From: Nocardia brasiliensis NBRC 14402
Lineage (GTDB): Bacteria; Actinomycetota; Actinomycetes; Mycobacteriales; Mycobacteriaceae
Direction of reading: 5' to 3'
NCBI RefSeq assembly: GCF_000308475.2
Contig: NZ_BAFT02000015.1
Span: 1 to 64,000, forward strand
DNA length: 64,000 nt
In this document: one piece after another, positions 8,350 to 16,603 of the stretch
Numbering within the stretch: the first letter of the stretch is position 1
How the letters are laid out: each line of letters opens with the position of its first letter
The notes under the pieces: model-generated
Database searches by the model: none
Seen by the model: the letters and a program-made list of their open reading frames with translations, nothing else
Told to the model about the DNA's origin: nothing
Made by a program: the position numbers and the translations under genes

Positions 8350-9711
8350 GTGTCCACATCTGTCGAAGGATCGGTTCCCAACAGCGGCTCTCGTGCGGTG
8401 GACGAGGTGGTGGACCTGGTCAGCGCGCTGATCCGGTTCGACACCTCCAACACCGGCGAGCTGGCCACCACCAAGGGCGAGCGCGAGTGCGCCGAATGGG
8501 TGGCCGCGCAACTGCACGAGGCGGGGTATACGACCGAGTACGTGGAGTCCGGCGCGCCCGGCCGCGGCAACGTCTTCGCGCGGTTGGCCGGCGCCGACCC
8601 GAGCCGGGGCGCGCTGATGATGCACGGGCATCTGGACGTGGTGCCCGCGCAGGCCGCGGACTGGAGCGTGCACCCGTTCTCGGGCGCGGTGCGCGACGGC
8701 TACGTGTGGGGTCGCGGCGCCATCGACATGAAGGACATGGTCGGCATGATGCTGGCCATCGCGCGCCAGTTCAAGATCGAGGGCACGGTGCCGCCGCGCG
8801 ATATCGTCTTCGCCTTCCTGGCCGACGAGGAGAACGGCGGCAAATGGGGATCGCAATGGCTGGTGGACAATCGGCCGGATCTGTTCGACGGGGTCACCGA
8901 GGCGGTCGGTGAGGTCGGCGGGTTCTCGCTGACCGTGCCCCGCCCGGACGGCACCGAGCGACGGCTGTATCTGGTGGAGACCGCCGAGAAGGGCCTGGGC
9001 TGGATGCGGTTGCGCGCCAAGGCCCGTGCGGGCCACGGCTCGTTCCTGCACGACGACAACGCGGTCACCATCCTGGCCGACGCGGTGGCCCGGCTCGGCA
9101 AACACACCTTCCCCCTGGTGATGTCGGATTCGGTGGCGGAGTTCCTGGCCGCCGTCGCCGAGGAGACCGGGCTCGACTTCGACCCGGACAGTCCCGATAT
9201 CGAAGGTCAGCTGGCCAAGCTGGGCACCATCTCGCGGATCATCGGTGCGACACTGCGGGATACGGCGAATCCGACCATGCTGCAAGCCGGGTACAAGGCC
9301 AATGTCATCCCGCAGACCGCCGAGGCCGTGGTCGACTGCCGGGTGGTGCCGGGACGGCAGGCGGCGTTCGAGCGCGAGGTCGACGAGCTGATCGGCCCGG
9401 ACGTCGAGCGGGAGTGGATCACCAAACTCGACTCGTACGAAACGACTTTCGACGGTCATCTGGTGGACGCGATGAACGACGCGATCCTCGCGCACGATCC
9501 GCAGGGCCGTACCGTGCCCTACATGCTCTCCGGCGGCACCGACGCGAAGGCGTTCGCCCGCCTGGGTATTCGCTGCTTCGGGTTCGCGCCGCTGCAGCTG
9601 CCGCCGGAACTCGACTTCACTGCGCTGTTCCACGGTGTGGACGAGCGGGTTCCGGTGCAAGCGCTCGAATTCGGCACCCGCGTGCTGGAGCATTTCCTCC
9701 TGAACAGCTGA
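8350..9711 (+). CDS. M20-family metallopeptidase (Rv2141c type)
   Basis: A 453-residue cytoplasmic di-zinc amidohydrolase of the M20/ArgE/DapE family, probably cleaving dipeptides or N-acyl amino acids. Zinc ligands and catalytic residues are visible: MMHGHLDVVPA (His and Asp), WGRGAIDMKDM (bridging Asp), ADEENGG (general-base Glu and ligand Glu) and SGGTDAKAF near the C terminus. A lid domain (about residues 200-330) lies between them. The GTG at 8350 was chosen because TAGGAAAGG precedes it and the conserved N terminus starts there. It is followed after 21 bases by the YbhB gene, the pairing I recall for Rv2141c and Rv2140c of M. tuberculosis. Confidence 0.88.
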   Translation: MSTSVEGSVPNSGSRAVDEVVDLVSALIRFDTSNTGELATTKGERECAEWVAAQLHEAGYTTEYVESGAPGRGNVFARLAGADPSRGALMMHGHLDVVPAQAADWSVHPFSGAVRDGYVWGRGAIDMKDMVGMMLAIARQFKIEGTVPPRDIVFAFLADEENGGKWGSQWLVDNRPDLFDGVTEAVGEVGGFSLTVPRPDGTERRLYLVETAEKGLGWMRLRAKARAGHGSFLHDDNAVTILADAVARLGKHTFPLVMSDSVAEFLAAVAEETGLDFDPDSPDIEGQLAKLGTISRIIGATLRDTANPTMLQAGYKANVIPQTAEAVVDCRVVPGRQAAFEREVDELIGPDVEREWITKLDSYETTFDGHLVDAMNDAILAHDPQGRTVPYMLSGGTDAKAFARLGIRCFGFAPLQLPPELDFTALFHGVDERVPVQALEFGTRVLEHFLLNS

Positions 9712-9732
9712 CGATCGACGAAAGGACACCAC

Positions 9733-10275
9733 GTGCCCGATTACTCCTACAACCCCTACGACGCGCTGCCGCAGCTGCCGTCGTTCACGCTGACCTCCGA
9801 GGACGTCACCGACGGTGCGCCGTTCGGCAACGATCAGGTCAGCGGCGTGTTCGGCGCGGGCGGCAAGGATATCTCGCCGCAGCTGTCCTGGTCCGGATTC
9901 CCTGCCGAGACAAAGAGTTTCGCGGTCACCGTGTTCGATCCGGACGCGCCGACCGCGTCCGGATTCTGGCACTGGGCGGTCGCCGACATCCCGGTGAGCG
10001 CGACCTCGCTGCCCAGCGGCGCGGGCAGCGGCGAGGAGGGCGGCGCGCTGCCCACCGGCGCGATCTCGCTGCGCAACGACGGCGGGTTCGCCGGCTTCGT
10101 CGGCGCCGGGCCGCCGCCCGGGCACGGCTACCACCGGTACTTCATCGCGGTGCACGCGGTGGACGTGGAGAGCCTGGGCATCGACGCGAGCGCCAGCCCG
10201 GCCTACCTCGGCTTCAACCTGTTCTCGCATGCCATCGCGCGTGCGGTGATCGTGGCGACCTACGAGCAGAAGTAG
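9733..10275 (+). CDS. YbhB/YbcL family (PEBP-like) protein
   Basis: A 180-residue protein of the phosphatidylethanolamine-binding/Raf-kinase-inhibitor-like family; bacterial members are small soluble beta-fold proteins with a conserved anion pocket. Signatures are [12 protein letters not shown] (about 50), [10 protein letters not shown] (about 70), [10 protein letters not shown] (about 85) and [15 protein letters not shown] (about 133). It corresponds to the protein called TB18.6 (Rv2140c) in M. tuberculosis. It has no signal peptide. The GTG start has AAAGGA upstream. The gene is the second of a two-gene unit with the M20 peptidase and ends at a strong hairpin. Confidence 0.9.
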   Translation: MPDYSYNPYDALPQLPSFTLTSEDVTDGAPFGNDQVSGVFGAGGKDISPQLSWSGFPAETKSFAVTVFDPDAPTASGFWHWAVADIPVSATSLPSGAGSGEEGGALPTGAISLRNDGGFAGFVGAGPPPGHGYHRYFIAVHAVDVESLGIDASASPAYLGFNLFSHAIARAVIVATYEQK

Positions 10276-10285
10276 GCCGTTGCTC

Positions 10286-10322
10286 GACTGTGGCCCTGGG
10301 TGAATCACCCAGGGCCACAGTC
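10286..10322. terminator. Bidirectional transcription terminator
   Basis: Perfect 18-bp inverted repeat GACTGTGGCCCTGGGTGA / TCACCCAGGGCCACAGTC around a single central base, located between the convergent YbhB and acyl-CoA synthetase genes. It has no T tract but is among the strongest stems in the window. Confidence 0.85.
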
Positions 10323-10334
10323 GTGTCCGCGTTT

Positions 10335-12167
10335 CTACTTGACCGAGATGACGTGCTCGGGCGGCTGCTCGGCGTAGAGCGCGGTGATCTCGGCGGCGTA
10401 CTTGGCCGCGATCGGGTTGCGCTTGAGCGACATCTTCGGGGTCAGCTCGTCGCCGCCGGGCTCCCACACCGCGCCGATGATGGTGAAGCGCTTGATCTGC
10501 TCGACCCGGGAGAGCTTGACGTTGCCCTGCAGCACCGCCGCGCGCACCTCGTCGACGATCTCCTGGCGGCGCGCCAGGGTCGGCAGGTCGGCGTCGGTCG
10601 CGCCGAGATCCTTGGCGCGCAACGCGGCCACGTCGGGATCGAGCACGATCAACGCACCGATATAGGCCCGCGCGTCCCCGATCGCGACGACCTGACCGAC
10701 GAGTGAGGAGGCGGCCTTGACGGCGTTCTCGACATTGCTGGGCGCGATGTTCTTGCCCGCCTCGTTGATGATCAGTTCCTTCTTGCGATCGATGACCCGC
10801 ACGTAACCGTCGGGGTCGAGGGTGCCGACGTCGCCGGTGTGCAGCCAGCCGTCCGCGTCGATGGTGTCGGCGGTCTGCTCGGGCATGTTGCGGTAGCCGC
10901 TGGTGACCATGGGCCCCCGCACCAGAATCTCGCCGTCGGTGTCGAGCCGCAGTTCGATGCCGTCGAGGGGACGGCCGACCGAGCCGGGCCGCGGCTTGTC
11001 CAGTTCGGTGAAGGTGCCGACGCCGGTGGTCTCCGACATGCCCCACACCTCGCTCACGGTGAAGCCGAGGCCGAGGAAGTATTCGAGGGTCTCCGGCGGG
11101 ATCGGGGCGGCACCGGAGGCGGCGATGTTCAGCGCGTCGAGGCCCATCGCGTGCCGCAGCTTCGCCAGCACCAGCGTTTCGGCCAGCCGGTGCTGCACCG
11201 CGAGCACCGGGCCGCGGCTCTTGCCTGCGAGATCGGCTCGGGCCGCGGCGGTTCCGGTGTCGATGGCCCATAGCGCGAGGGTCTTCTTCACCTGGCTGGT
11301 CTCGGCCGCGAGTTTGGTCTCGATGCCCGCCTTGATCTTCTGCCACACCCGGGGCACGCCGAAGAAGCTCGTCGGGCGGGCGTCGGGCAGCGCGGCGGCG
11401 ACCTCGCGCGGGTCGGTGACGGTGGTCAGCTGGATGCCGGTGAGCAGGTTCATGGCGTGCGCGGAGATGCGGTCGGCGACGTGCGCGGCGGGCAGATAGG
11501 ACACCGCGCGGTCGTCGAGCCCGACCGGCAGCGGCCCGGCCACCAGCCCGATCACCTGGGCGAGCACGTTGCGGTGGGTGACCTCGACGCCCTTGGACGG
11601 ACCGGTGGTGCCGGAGGTGTAGATCAGGGTGGCGAGGTCGTCCGGTTGCACGGCCCGCCAGGTGGCTTCGAAATCGAAGTCGGCGGCCGGGTTCGCCTCC
11701 ACCTCGGCCAGGGTGATCGTGCCGGTCGCGGGTCCGTCGACCAGGATGATGTGGGCGAGCTCGACCCCGGCTGCGGTCACCTTGTCGAGGAAGACCTGTT
11801 CTGTCACAACGACTTTGTTCGCGGCGTTGGTGAACAGATGGGTGATCTGCTCGGGTGAGCTGGTGTTGTAGATCGAGAACGGGGTGGCGCCCAGATGCAG
11901 GGCGGCCGTGTCGACCAGGTTGAATTCGGGCCGGTTGGTGAGCATGATGCCGACGGTGTCGCCGCGGCCGACGCCGAGCCGGGCCAGGCCCGCCGCGATG
12001 GTCCGCACGCGCCGGCCGTACTCGCGCCACGTGATCTCCTGCGTCCCGCCGACGGTCCGCAATGCGACCTGCTCGGGCCGCACGCTCATGGTCTCTTGAA
12101 ATGCTTCCGGGATGGTGTAGACCGTTTTGCCCGATTTGTGCGAATAGCCGATGTCTGTAGTCGTCAT
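10335..12167 (-). CDS. Long-chain acyl-CoA synthetase (FadD-type)
   Basis: A 610-residue AMP-forming ligase that activates a fatty acid with ATP and CoA. The adenylation signatures are complete: YTSGTTGPSKGVEVTHRN (about residue 190, P-loop), VWGMSETTG (about 370), DGWLHTGDVG (about 450) and RVIDRKKELIINEAGKNI (about 470). The overall pattern, including SYLPAAHVADR and the insertion before the YxPE-like segment, resembles the FadD15/FadD11 group of mycobacteria rather than the shorter medium-chain enzymes. ATG 12167 fits the family N terminus. It is transcribed alone, with 200 bases between its start and the end of the next upstream gene. Confidence 0.92.
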   Translation of the reverse strand: MTTTDIGYSHKSGKTVYTIPEAFQETMSVRPEQVALRTVGGTQEITWREYGRRVRTIAAGLARLGVGRGDTVGIMLTNRPEFNLVDTAALHLGATPFSIYNTSSPEQITHLFTNAANKVVVTEQVFLDKVTAAGVELAHIILVDGPATGTITLAEVEANPAADFDFEATWRAVQPDDLATLIYTSGTTGPSKGVEVTHRNVLAQVIGLVAGPLPVGLDDRAVSYLPAAHVADRISAHAMNLLTGIQLTTVTDPREVAAALPDARPTSFFGVPRVWQKIKAGIETKLAAETSQVKKTLALWAIDTGTAAARADLAGKSRGPVLAVQHRLAETLVLAKLRHAMGLDALNIAASGAAPIPPETLEYFLGLGFTVSEVWGMSETTGVGTFTELDKPRPGSVGRPLDGIELRLDTDGEILVRGPMVTSGYRNMPEQTADTIDADGWLHTGDVGTLDPDGYVRVIDRKKELIINEAGKNIAPSNVENAVKAASSLVGQVVAIGDARAYIGALIVLDPDVAALRAKDLGATDADLPTLARRQEIVDEVRAAVLQGNVKLSRVEQIKRFTIIGAVWEPGGDELTPKMSLKRNPIAAKYAAEITALYAEQPPEHVISVK

Positions 12168-12369
12168 AACCCTGTTCCCGATAGCTGTGCCATGAACCGC
12201 GCCTCACGGCGTCCGCACGCGGGCGGTTCGAGACCCGATCCTGACAGAATGCGGCAGCTCTACTGTCAGTTTCTCACGAGTCGATGCGCCAGGAGTGGCG
12301 CGGCTCACTCATGGTAGCCAGATCCGCAGGTAGTGGTACGGCTTACTCGGGAAGTTATGGACGCGCGAC

Positions 12370-12954
12370 CTACCGTGCCTCGAATCGGCGGATGACGTGC
12401 ACCCAGCGGGCGCGCAGCGCCGCGATCCAGCCGCCGCGGGCGGTTGCCGCGGGGCTGCGGACGGTGACCTCGAGCCCGCCCGCGCGCACGGCACGGACCT
12501 TGTCGGGGTTGTCGGTCAGCAGCCGCACCGACCGCAGTCCCAGTCGTTGCAGGGCGGCCACGGCGTGTAGGTAGGAGCGGGCATCGGTGGCAGGATTGCA
12601 GGGCGTGCCGATGTCGAGGCGTTGCGCGGCGTGCAGTCCGCGGGCCTTGCCGACCAGTCCCGCGCCGCGGCCCTCTTGCTCCAGATAGATCAGCACGCCC
12701 GCGCCTGCCGCCTGGATCCGGTCCATGGCGTCGTCGAGTGCGACACCGCAGCGGCAGTGGCCGGCGCGCAACGCGTCACCGTAGAGGCACCGCGAGTGGA
12801 TCCGGACCAGGCAGCCGTCGGCGATCTCGCCGAAGACCAGGACGTGTCCGCCGTCGCGGTCGCCGGGCAGTTCGTGCACCCGGACCTGCAGGTCGCGGCC
12901 CTTGCGCAGCAACCGATGTCCGGTATCGGCGGGTGTCGAGTCGATGATGGTCAC
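12370..12954 (-). CDS. GTP cyclohydrolase II homologue lacking the catalytic Tyr
   Basis: A 194-residue RibA-like protein. The zinc site is intact (SRCLYGDALRAGHCRCG, three cysteines spaced as in GTP cyclohydrolase II), as are the loop YLEQEGRGAGL and the LLTDNPDKV motif. In E. coli RibA the tyrosine of KIRAYAL is catalytic; here the aligned segment reads KARGLHA, so the residue is Leu, and the following loop is about five residues shorter. In Streptomyces coelicolor a paralogue with another residue at this position stops at the formylamino-pyrimidine stage, so this protein may also make an incomplete or different product (inference). It is the last gene of a three-gene unit, 22 bases after the larger homologue. 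Confidence 0.85.
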   Translation of the reverse strand: MTIIDSTPADTGHRLLRKGRDLQVRVHELPGDRDGGHVLVFGEIADGCLVRIHSRCLYGDALRAGHCRCGVALDDAMDRIQAAGAGVLIYLEQEGRGAGLVGKARGLHAAQRLDIGTPCNPATDARSYLHAVAALQRLGLRSVRLLTDNPDKVRAVRAGGLEVTVRSPAATARGGWIAALRARWVHVIRRFEAR

Positions 12955-12976
12955 CGAGGACCTCCGGCGCGCGTCA

Positions 12977-13927
12977 TCAGCAGCACTCCTGCTGCGGGGT
13001 GACGATCACGGTGTCCGCGCCCGCCGAATCGTCGGCGAGGGGCAGCGGCGGAACGGGCAGCGGTGTCAGCTCGAGCCGGCCGGTCTCGGCGTGCCGCTCG
13101 TGCCGGGTTCGCAACTCGGCGATGAGATCGCTGGAGCGCAGCGCGTGACCGCCGAGCAGGAGCACGCCGAGCAGCGCCGCGGTCACCGCCACGCTGATAT
13201 GACCGAACGATACGAGTAAAACGGCCAGCAGCGCGATCGGCGCCATCACCACGACCTCGCGGCTGGGGAGCAGCGAGCGCAGCCGAGGCGCGGGCAGCAG
13301 CGGTGCGGGCGCGTCGAACGGGGCCAGATCCGCGGGTAGGGTGTGCCCGCGGTACAGCCGCTTGGCTTCGAGGTAGGCCCGGGCCCGGTCGCTGCGTACC
13401 GGCGTGATCAGCGGCGCGGCAATGACATGCACGCCCGCGGCGCGCACCGTCTCGATCTTGACGGGGTTGTTGGTGAGCAGCGTGACCGAGCGCAGTCCGA
13501 GCCCGGCCAGCCCACGGGCCGCCGCCTCGAAGGTGCGCGCGTCGACGGGATAGCCCAGCTGTGCGTAGCTGGTGAAGCTGTCGGTGCGGTGCTGCTCGCT
13601 GTGCCGGTATCCGCGAGCCTTCGCGACCAGTCCGAGCCCGCGACCCTCCTGCTCCAGATACACCAGGACGCCGCAGCCGGCCGCCTGGATGAGATCGAGC
13701 GCGGCGTCGAGCTCCGGACCGCAGTCGCAGTCGTCGGAGCGCAGGGTCTCGCCGTACAGGCAGCGCGAATGGATCCGGACCAGGCATCCGTCGGTGAGTT
13801 CACCGAAGATCAGCAGATGTCCTCGTTCGGTCGCGTCGTCGAGTTCGAGCACCCTGACCGGCAGGGTGCTCTCCTTGCGCGTGAACCGGTGCTCGGTCTC
13901 GGCAAGGCCGGACAGCGACGTGGTCAA
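12977..13927 (-). CDS. GTP cyclohydrolase II homologue with membrane tail
   Basis: A 316-residue protein. Residues 1-200 are a full GTP cyclohydrolase II domain, which opens the imidazole ring of GTP in the first step of riboflavin and related syntheses. The zinc cysteines (SRCLYGETLRSDDCDCG), QEGRGLGL loop, the catalytic tyrosine (KARGYRH), the arginine of VDARTF and LLTNNPVKI are all present. Unusually, a C-terminal extension follows: two membrane helices (about residues 228-265), a charged segment and a proline-rich tail ending in two cysteines. The start is TTG at 13927, overlapping the stop of the upstream PfkB-like gene (TTGA), which implies translational coupling. The extension may place the enzyme at the membrane. 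Confidence 0.85.
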   Translation of the reverse strand: MTTSLSGLAETEHRFTRKESTLPVRVLELDDATERGHLLIFGELTDGCLVRIHSRCLYGETLRSDDCDCGPELDAALDLIQAAGCGVLVYLEQEGRGLGLVAKARGYRHSEQHRTDSFTSYAQLGYPVDARTFEAAARGLAGLGLRSVTLLTNNPVKIETVRAAGVHVIAAPLITPVRSDRARAYLEAKRLYRGHTLPADLAPFDAPAPLLPAPRLRSLLPSREVVVMAPIALLAVLLVSFGHISVAVTAALLGVLLLGGHALRSSDLIAELRTRHERHAETGRLELTPLPVPPLPLADDSAGADTVIVTPQQECC

Positions 13928-15429
13928 TGCTCCTCCGAAGCAAGTCTGACGATGCGGTCGATATCGCTGACCGGTGGCATCGCCCCGGGGACATCCCCGA
14001 ACGACTGCGTTGCCACCATCGCCGCGGTCGCCCAGATGTAGTCGTTCTCATCGGCCGGTCGGCGGGTCGAGACGAGACGGTATACCAGCGCCGCCGCGAA
14101 GGCTGCCTGAGCTCCCGGTGAATCTTCCATCGCGGCGGGGAACGGCGGAATCTGGGTGCTCACGCGGTCGGACCAGACGGTGCAGCGGAAGTCCTCGATC
14201 GCGCAGACCGATCGGACCCCGAGCGCGCGCAGGCGCTGAGCCGTCGCGGCGGGGGAGGCGGCGGCGCCGTCGGGCACCATCGCGGCCAGGTCCTTGCTGG
14301 TCCCCGCGAGATAGTCGACGGCGCCGAGGTATTGGTAGAGATACTGCGGCACGCCGATCGACGGCGACGGATGGACGACGAGCAGCGGACGCGGAGACAG
14401 CCGCTGCACCAACGACAGCACGCGCTCGAGCACCGGACTCGGTTGTTCGAAGGTGAGCAGCACCGCGTCCGAGGAGGCGAGCGCGGCGTTGATCATCGGG
14501 CTGCGTAAGTCCTGGGCGCTCAAGCGGATCCGGTCGTCACGACAGCCGATGAAGCCCGCGGCGCCGGTGCTGGTGATCAGCACGGCGGTCACCGGCGTCG
14601 GTGCGTCGGGCACCACCTTCACCAGATCGGTGTCCACGCCCTGGTCGCGCAGATATTGCAGCACGCGACGGCCCGCGGCGTCGTCGCCGACCGCGGAGAT
14701 CAGCCGGACCTGCAGGCCGAGCCGGGCGGCGGCCACCGCGCGACTGAGCCCCTTGCCGCCGGGATGTTCTTCGAAACTGCTGCCCTGCGTCGACGCGCCC
14801 GCCACCGGGATGTGGTCGACGAAGTACAGATGGTCGATGACGGCGTCGCCGATCACCGTGACGACGCCTGGAACTGTCGGTGTGGCAGGGGGTTTCGTGG
14901 TCGGCGGGGCGCGGAAGATCGGCGTGGTGTGCGCCGAGGCGGCGTCGTAGACCGATTCGTTGACGAGCAGGTTCGCCAGCGCGGTGAACGCGCGGCGTTC
15001 GGGGGTGGCGCGCAGCGAGCGCACGGTCGGCGCCGGCGGGATGTCTTCGGCGGCAAGGGTTTCGTGCAGCAGGCGCCACTGCTCGGTCAGGTACTCCCGG
15101 CGCTCGCCGAGGTCGGCGGCGTAGAGCCGATCGAGATCCACTGCGGCGCCGGCATTGTCGTCGCGCAGCAGCCCGAGGACGAGCTCGGCGTCGGCGATGA
15201 GCCGGTTCGTCGGCGGCAATTGCGCGGCCAGATCGCGCACGACCGGCAGCACTGCCTCTTCGGCGGAGATCCCGTTGCGGTGCGCGTGCTGGCGCACGGC
15301 CAATAGATCCAGTAGCGGCGCGACGTCTATCTCGGTGGTGCGCAGGCGGTCCAGGCTGAGTCCGGACCGCTTGCACAGTCGCGTGAGGATGTTGCGCACG
15401 GCAACCACTCCCGAGTCCTGCGGGACCAT
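13924..15429 (-). CDS. PfkB-fold protein with N-terminal extension, catalytic Asp missing
   Basis: A 501-residue protein. Residues from about 190 form a ribokinase/PfkB domain: GDAVIDHLYFVDHIPVAG, the substrate motif HPGGKGLSRAVAAARLG (Ser where ribokinases have Asn) and the ATP-site region near the end. The second PfkB signature, normally DTxGAGDxF with a catalytic Asp, reads DSPGAQAAF, so the catalytic base is absent and sugar or nucleoside kinase activity is doubtful. The first 190 residues are an extra helical domain with an early segment (LTRLCKRSGLSLDRLR) that could be a helix-turn-helix, but I cannot assign it. AGAGAGG-like sequence precedes ATG 15429. It heads a tightly coupled operon with two GTP cyclohydrolase II homologues, so a role in sensing or handling a nucleotide-derived compound is plausible. 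Confidence 0.8.
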   Translation of the reverse strand: MVPQDSGVVAVRNILTRLCKRSGLSLDRLRTTEIDVAPLLDLLAVRQHAHRNGISAEEAVLPVVRDLAAQLPPTNRLIADAELVLGLLRDDNAGAAVDLDRLYAADLGERREYLTEQWRLLHETLAAEDIPPAPTVRSLRATPERRAFTALANLLVNESVYDAASAHTTPIFRAPPTTKPPATPTVPGVVTVIGDAVIDHLYFVDHIPVAGASTQGSSFEEHPGGKGLSRAVAAARLGLQVRLISAVGDDAAGRRVLQYLRDQGVDTDLVKVVPDAPTPVTAVLITSTGAAGFIGCRDDRIRLSAQDLRSPMINAALASSDAVLLTFEQPSPVLERVLSLVQRLSPRPLLVVHPSPSIGVPQYLYQYLGAVDYLAGTSKDLAAMVPDGAAASPAATAQRLRALGVRSVCAIEDFRCTVWSDRVSTQIPPFPAAMEDSPGAQAAFAAALVYRLVSTRRPADENDYIWATAAMVATQSFGDVPGAMPPVSDIDRIVRLASEEH

Positions 15430-15616
15430 GGCGGGCTCGACCTCTCTCGTCGTCGTTGCTGAGGGGTATACCCGCGTCCGCCGAAAATCGGCGTTTAGCC
15501 CGCGGGCGAACTGTCAATTACCAACCTACAACGGCAATTGACGGTCCGATACGGCAAATGCCACACTGGGTTCGGCGAGGCATCGCCTCCCAGCCACCTC
15601 GGGAGGGGACCCGGAG

Positions 15617-15715
15617 ATGAAAACAGTTCTCCTGATTCGGCACAACCGGCGGCGCAGGCCGCACCGGCACCTCGGTACCGACACCGAGCTCGAGCCGAAC
15701 CTGGTCGGAGCCTAG
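15617..15715 (+). CDS. Possible small basic protein, 32 aa
   Basis: Short reading frame starting MKTVLLIRHNRRRR and ending TELEPNLVGA. Its support is a GGGAGGGG / CCGGAG purine-rich stretch directly upstream of ATG 15617 and its position just before two small paralogues on the same strand. No homology is recognised and the length is close to chance, so this is a tentative call. Confidence 0.3.
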   Translation: MKTVLLIRHNRRRRPHRHLGTDTELEPNLVGA

Positions 15716-15884
15716 GCGGGGCGCGGCGCAGTTCTCGCAGACCCCCTACGCAGGCCGGCCACGGTCGGCATCGCATCGCTTCCGCGAGGAAGCCGCACCG
15801 GTTCGCGCGCTGCGCCGACCGGGCTCACCAACCTCGAGTGCAGCAGCACGCGCCCGTGCGACGACCCACCTGGAGGAGGCCGCC

Positions 15885-16175
15885 GTGACGATTTTCGAGA
15901 ACAGCCGATCGATGACGAGCAGTGTCTGCGGCGAATGGGCGGAACGGGTGGCCGGACGCGCCGAACCGGCCTGGCTCGTGAGCTGGCTACCGCACCGGCT
16001 GAGCCACGAGCAGGCCAGAGCGGCAATGGAATTGGGTGAGCTGCTGAGCCGCCCGGACTTCGCGTCGGACGGTCCGGCGCAGACGCGGGCCGAAACCTCG
16101 GCCGGTGTCCTCGGCATCACCGTGCGGCAGGCCCTGGAGCTGCTGCACCGGCGGGTGCGGGACAGACATTCGTGA
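15885..16175 (+). CDS. Small WLPxRL protein, paralogue 1
   Basis: A 96-residue soluble protein of unknown function, paralogous to the next gene: both share a W-L-x-S-W-L-P-x-R-L segment followed by S-x-E-Q-A-x-x-x-M-E-L-x-E-L-L-S and a C-terminal helix rich in Arg and Leu. The GTG at 15885 is preceded by GGAGGAGG, an excellent ribosome binding site. It reads like a short helical adaptor or regulatory protein, but there is no catalytic motif. It is 31 bases from its paralogue and transcribed in the same direction, divergent from the PfkB-like operon. Confidence 0.7.
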   Translation: MTIFENSRSMTSSVCGEWAERVAGRAEPAWLVSWLPHRLSHEQARAAMELGELLSRPDFASDGPAQTRAETSAGVLGITVRQALELLHRRVRDRHS

Positions 16176-16206
16176 ACACGTTCGATTTGTTGGACCGGAG
16201 GCAGTC

Positions 16207-16590
16207 ATGACTGTGCACATCACCTTCTGGACTATGACCAGCGATATCACCCCCGAATGGGCGTACCGCGAAGCGGACGGCACGGACCGGTGGCGGTTGA
16301 GCTGGCTGCCCGATCGCCTGCTCAGCGCCGAGCAGGCGCAGCTCGGTATGGAACTCGACGAACTGCTGAGCGACCTGAGCGCGGTGCACGACCGCGCGGT
16401 GCAGGATCGGATCGATGTCTGCGCCGAGCAGATCGGGATACCGCGCACCGGCGCGCTGTTGCTGCTGGCCCGTCGGATGGCGGTGCGGCTGCACCAGGAA
16501 CGGGCGGCTGCGGCCGCTTCGCCGGGACGCAACCCGCGGTCGCACCCGCTGCGCGGGCACCTCGTCGAACCGCCGTACGTCCTCGGCTGA
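16207..16590 (+). CDS. Small WLPxRL protein, paralogue 2
   Basis: A 127-residue protein, the longer partner of the tandem pair. Residues about 30-60 carry WRLSWLPDRLLSAEQAQLGMELDELLS, cut here as the shared core WLPDRL...EQA...MELDELLS, followed by an acidic helix and a helical C-terminal half (LLLLARRMAVRLHQE). The N terminus begins MTVHITFWTM and has no counterpart in paralogue 1. GGAGG lies at 16197-16201 before ATG 16207. Function unknown. Its stop lies 13 bases from the convergent pyrD stop. Confidence 0.7.
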   Translation: MTVHITFWTMTSDITPEWAYREADGTDRWRLSWLPDRLLSAEQAQLGMELDELLSDLSAVHDRAVQDRIDVCAEQIGIPRTGALLLLARRMAVRLHQERAAAAASPGRNPRSHPLRGHLVEPPYVLG

Positions 16591-16603
16591 GCCGCGAACG
16601 GGC

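Noticed and set aside
7861..12207. 1448-codon open frame on the minus strand
   Set aside because: It is antisense or out of frame to the M20, YbhB and acyl-CoA synthetase genes, with arginine-rich, low-complexity translation typical of shadow frames in high-GC DNA. Only its last part, the AsnC relic, is meaningful.
15538..15888. Plus-strand frame of 116 codons between the PfkB-like gene and the small paralogues
   Set aside because: No ribosome binding site and low-complexity Arg/Pro sequence; the shorter frame at 15617 has better start signals.
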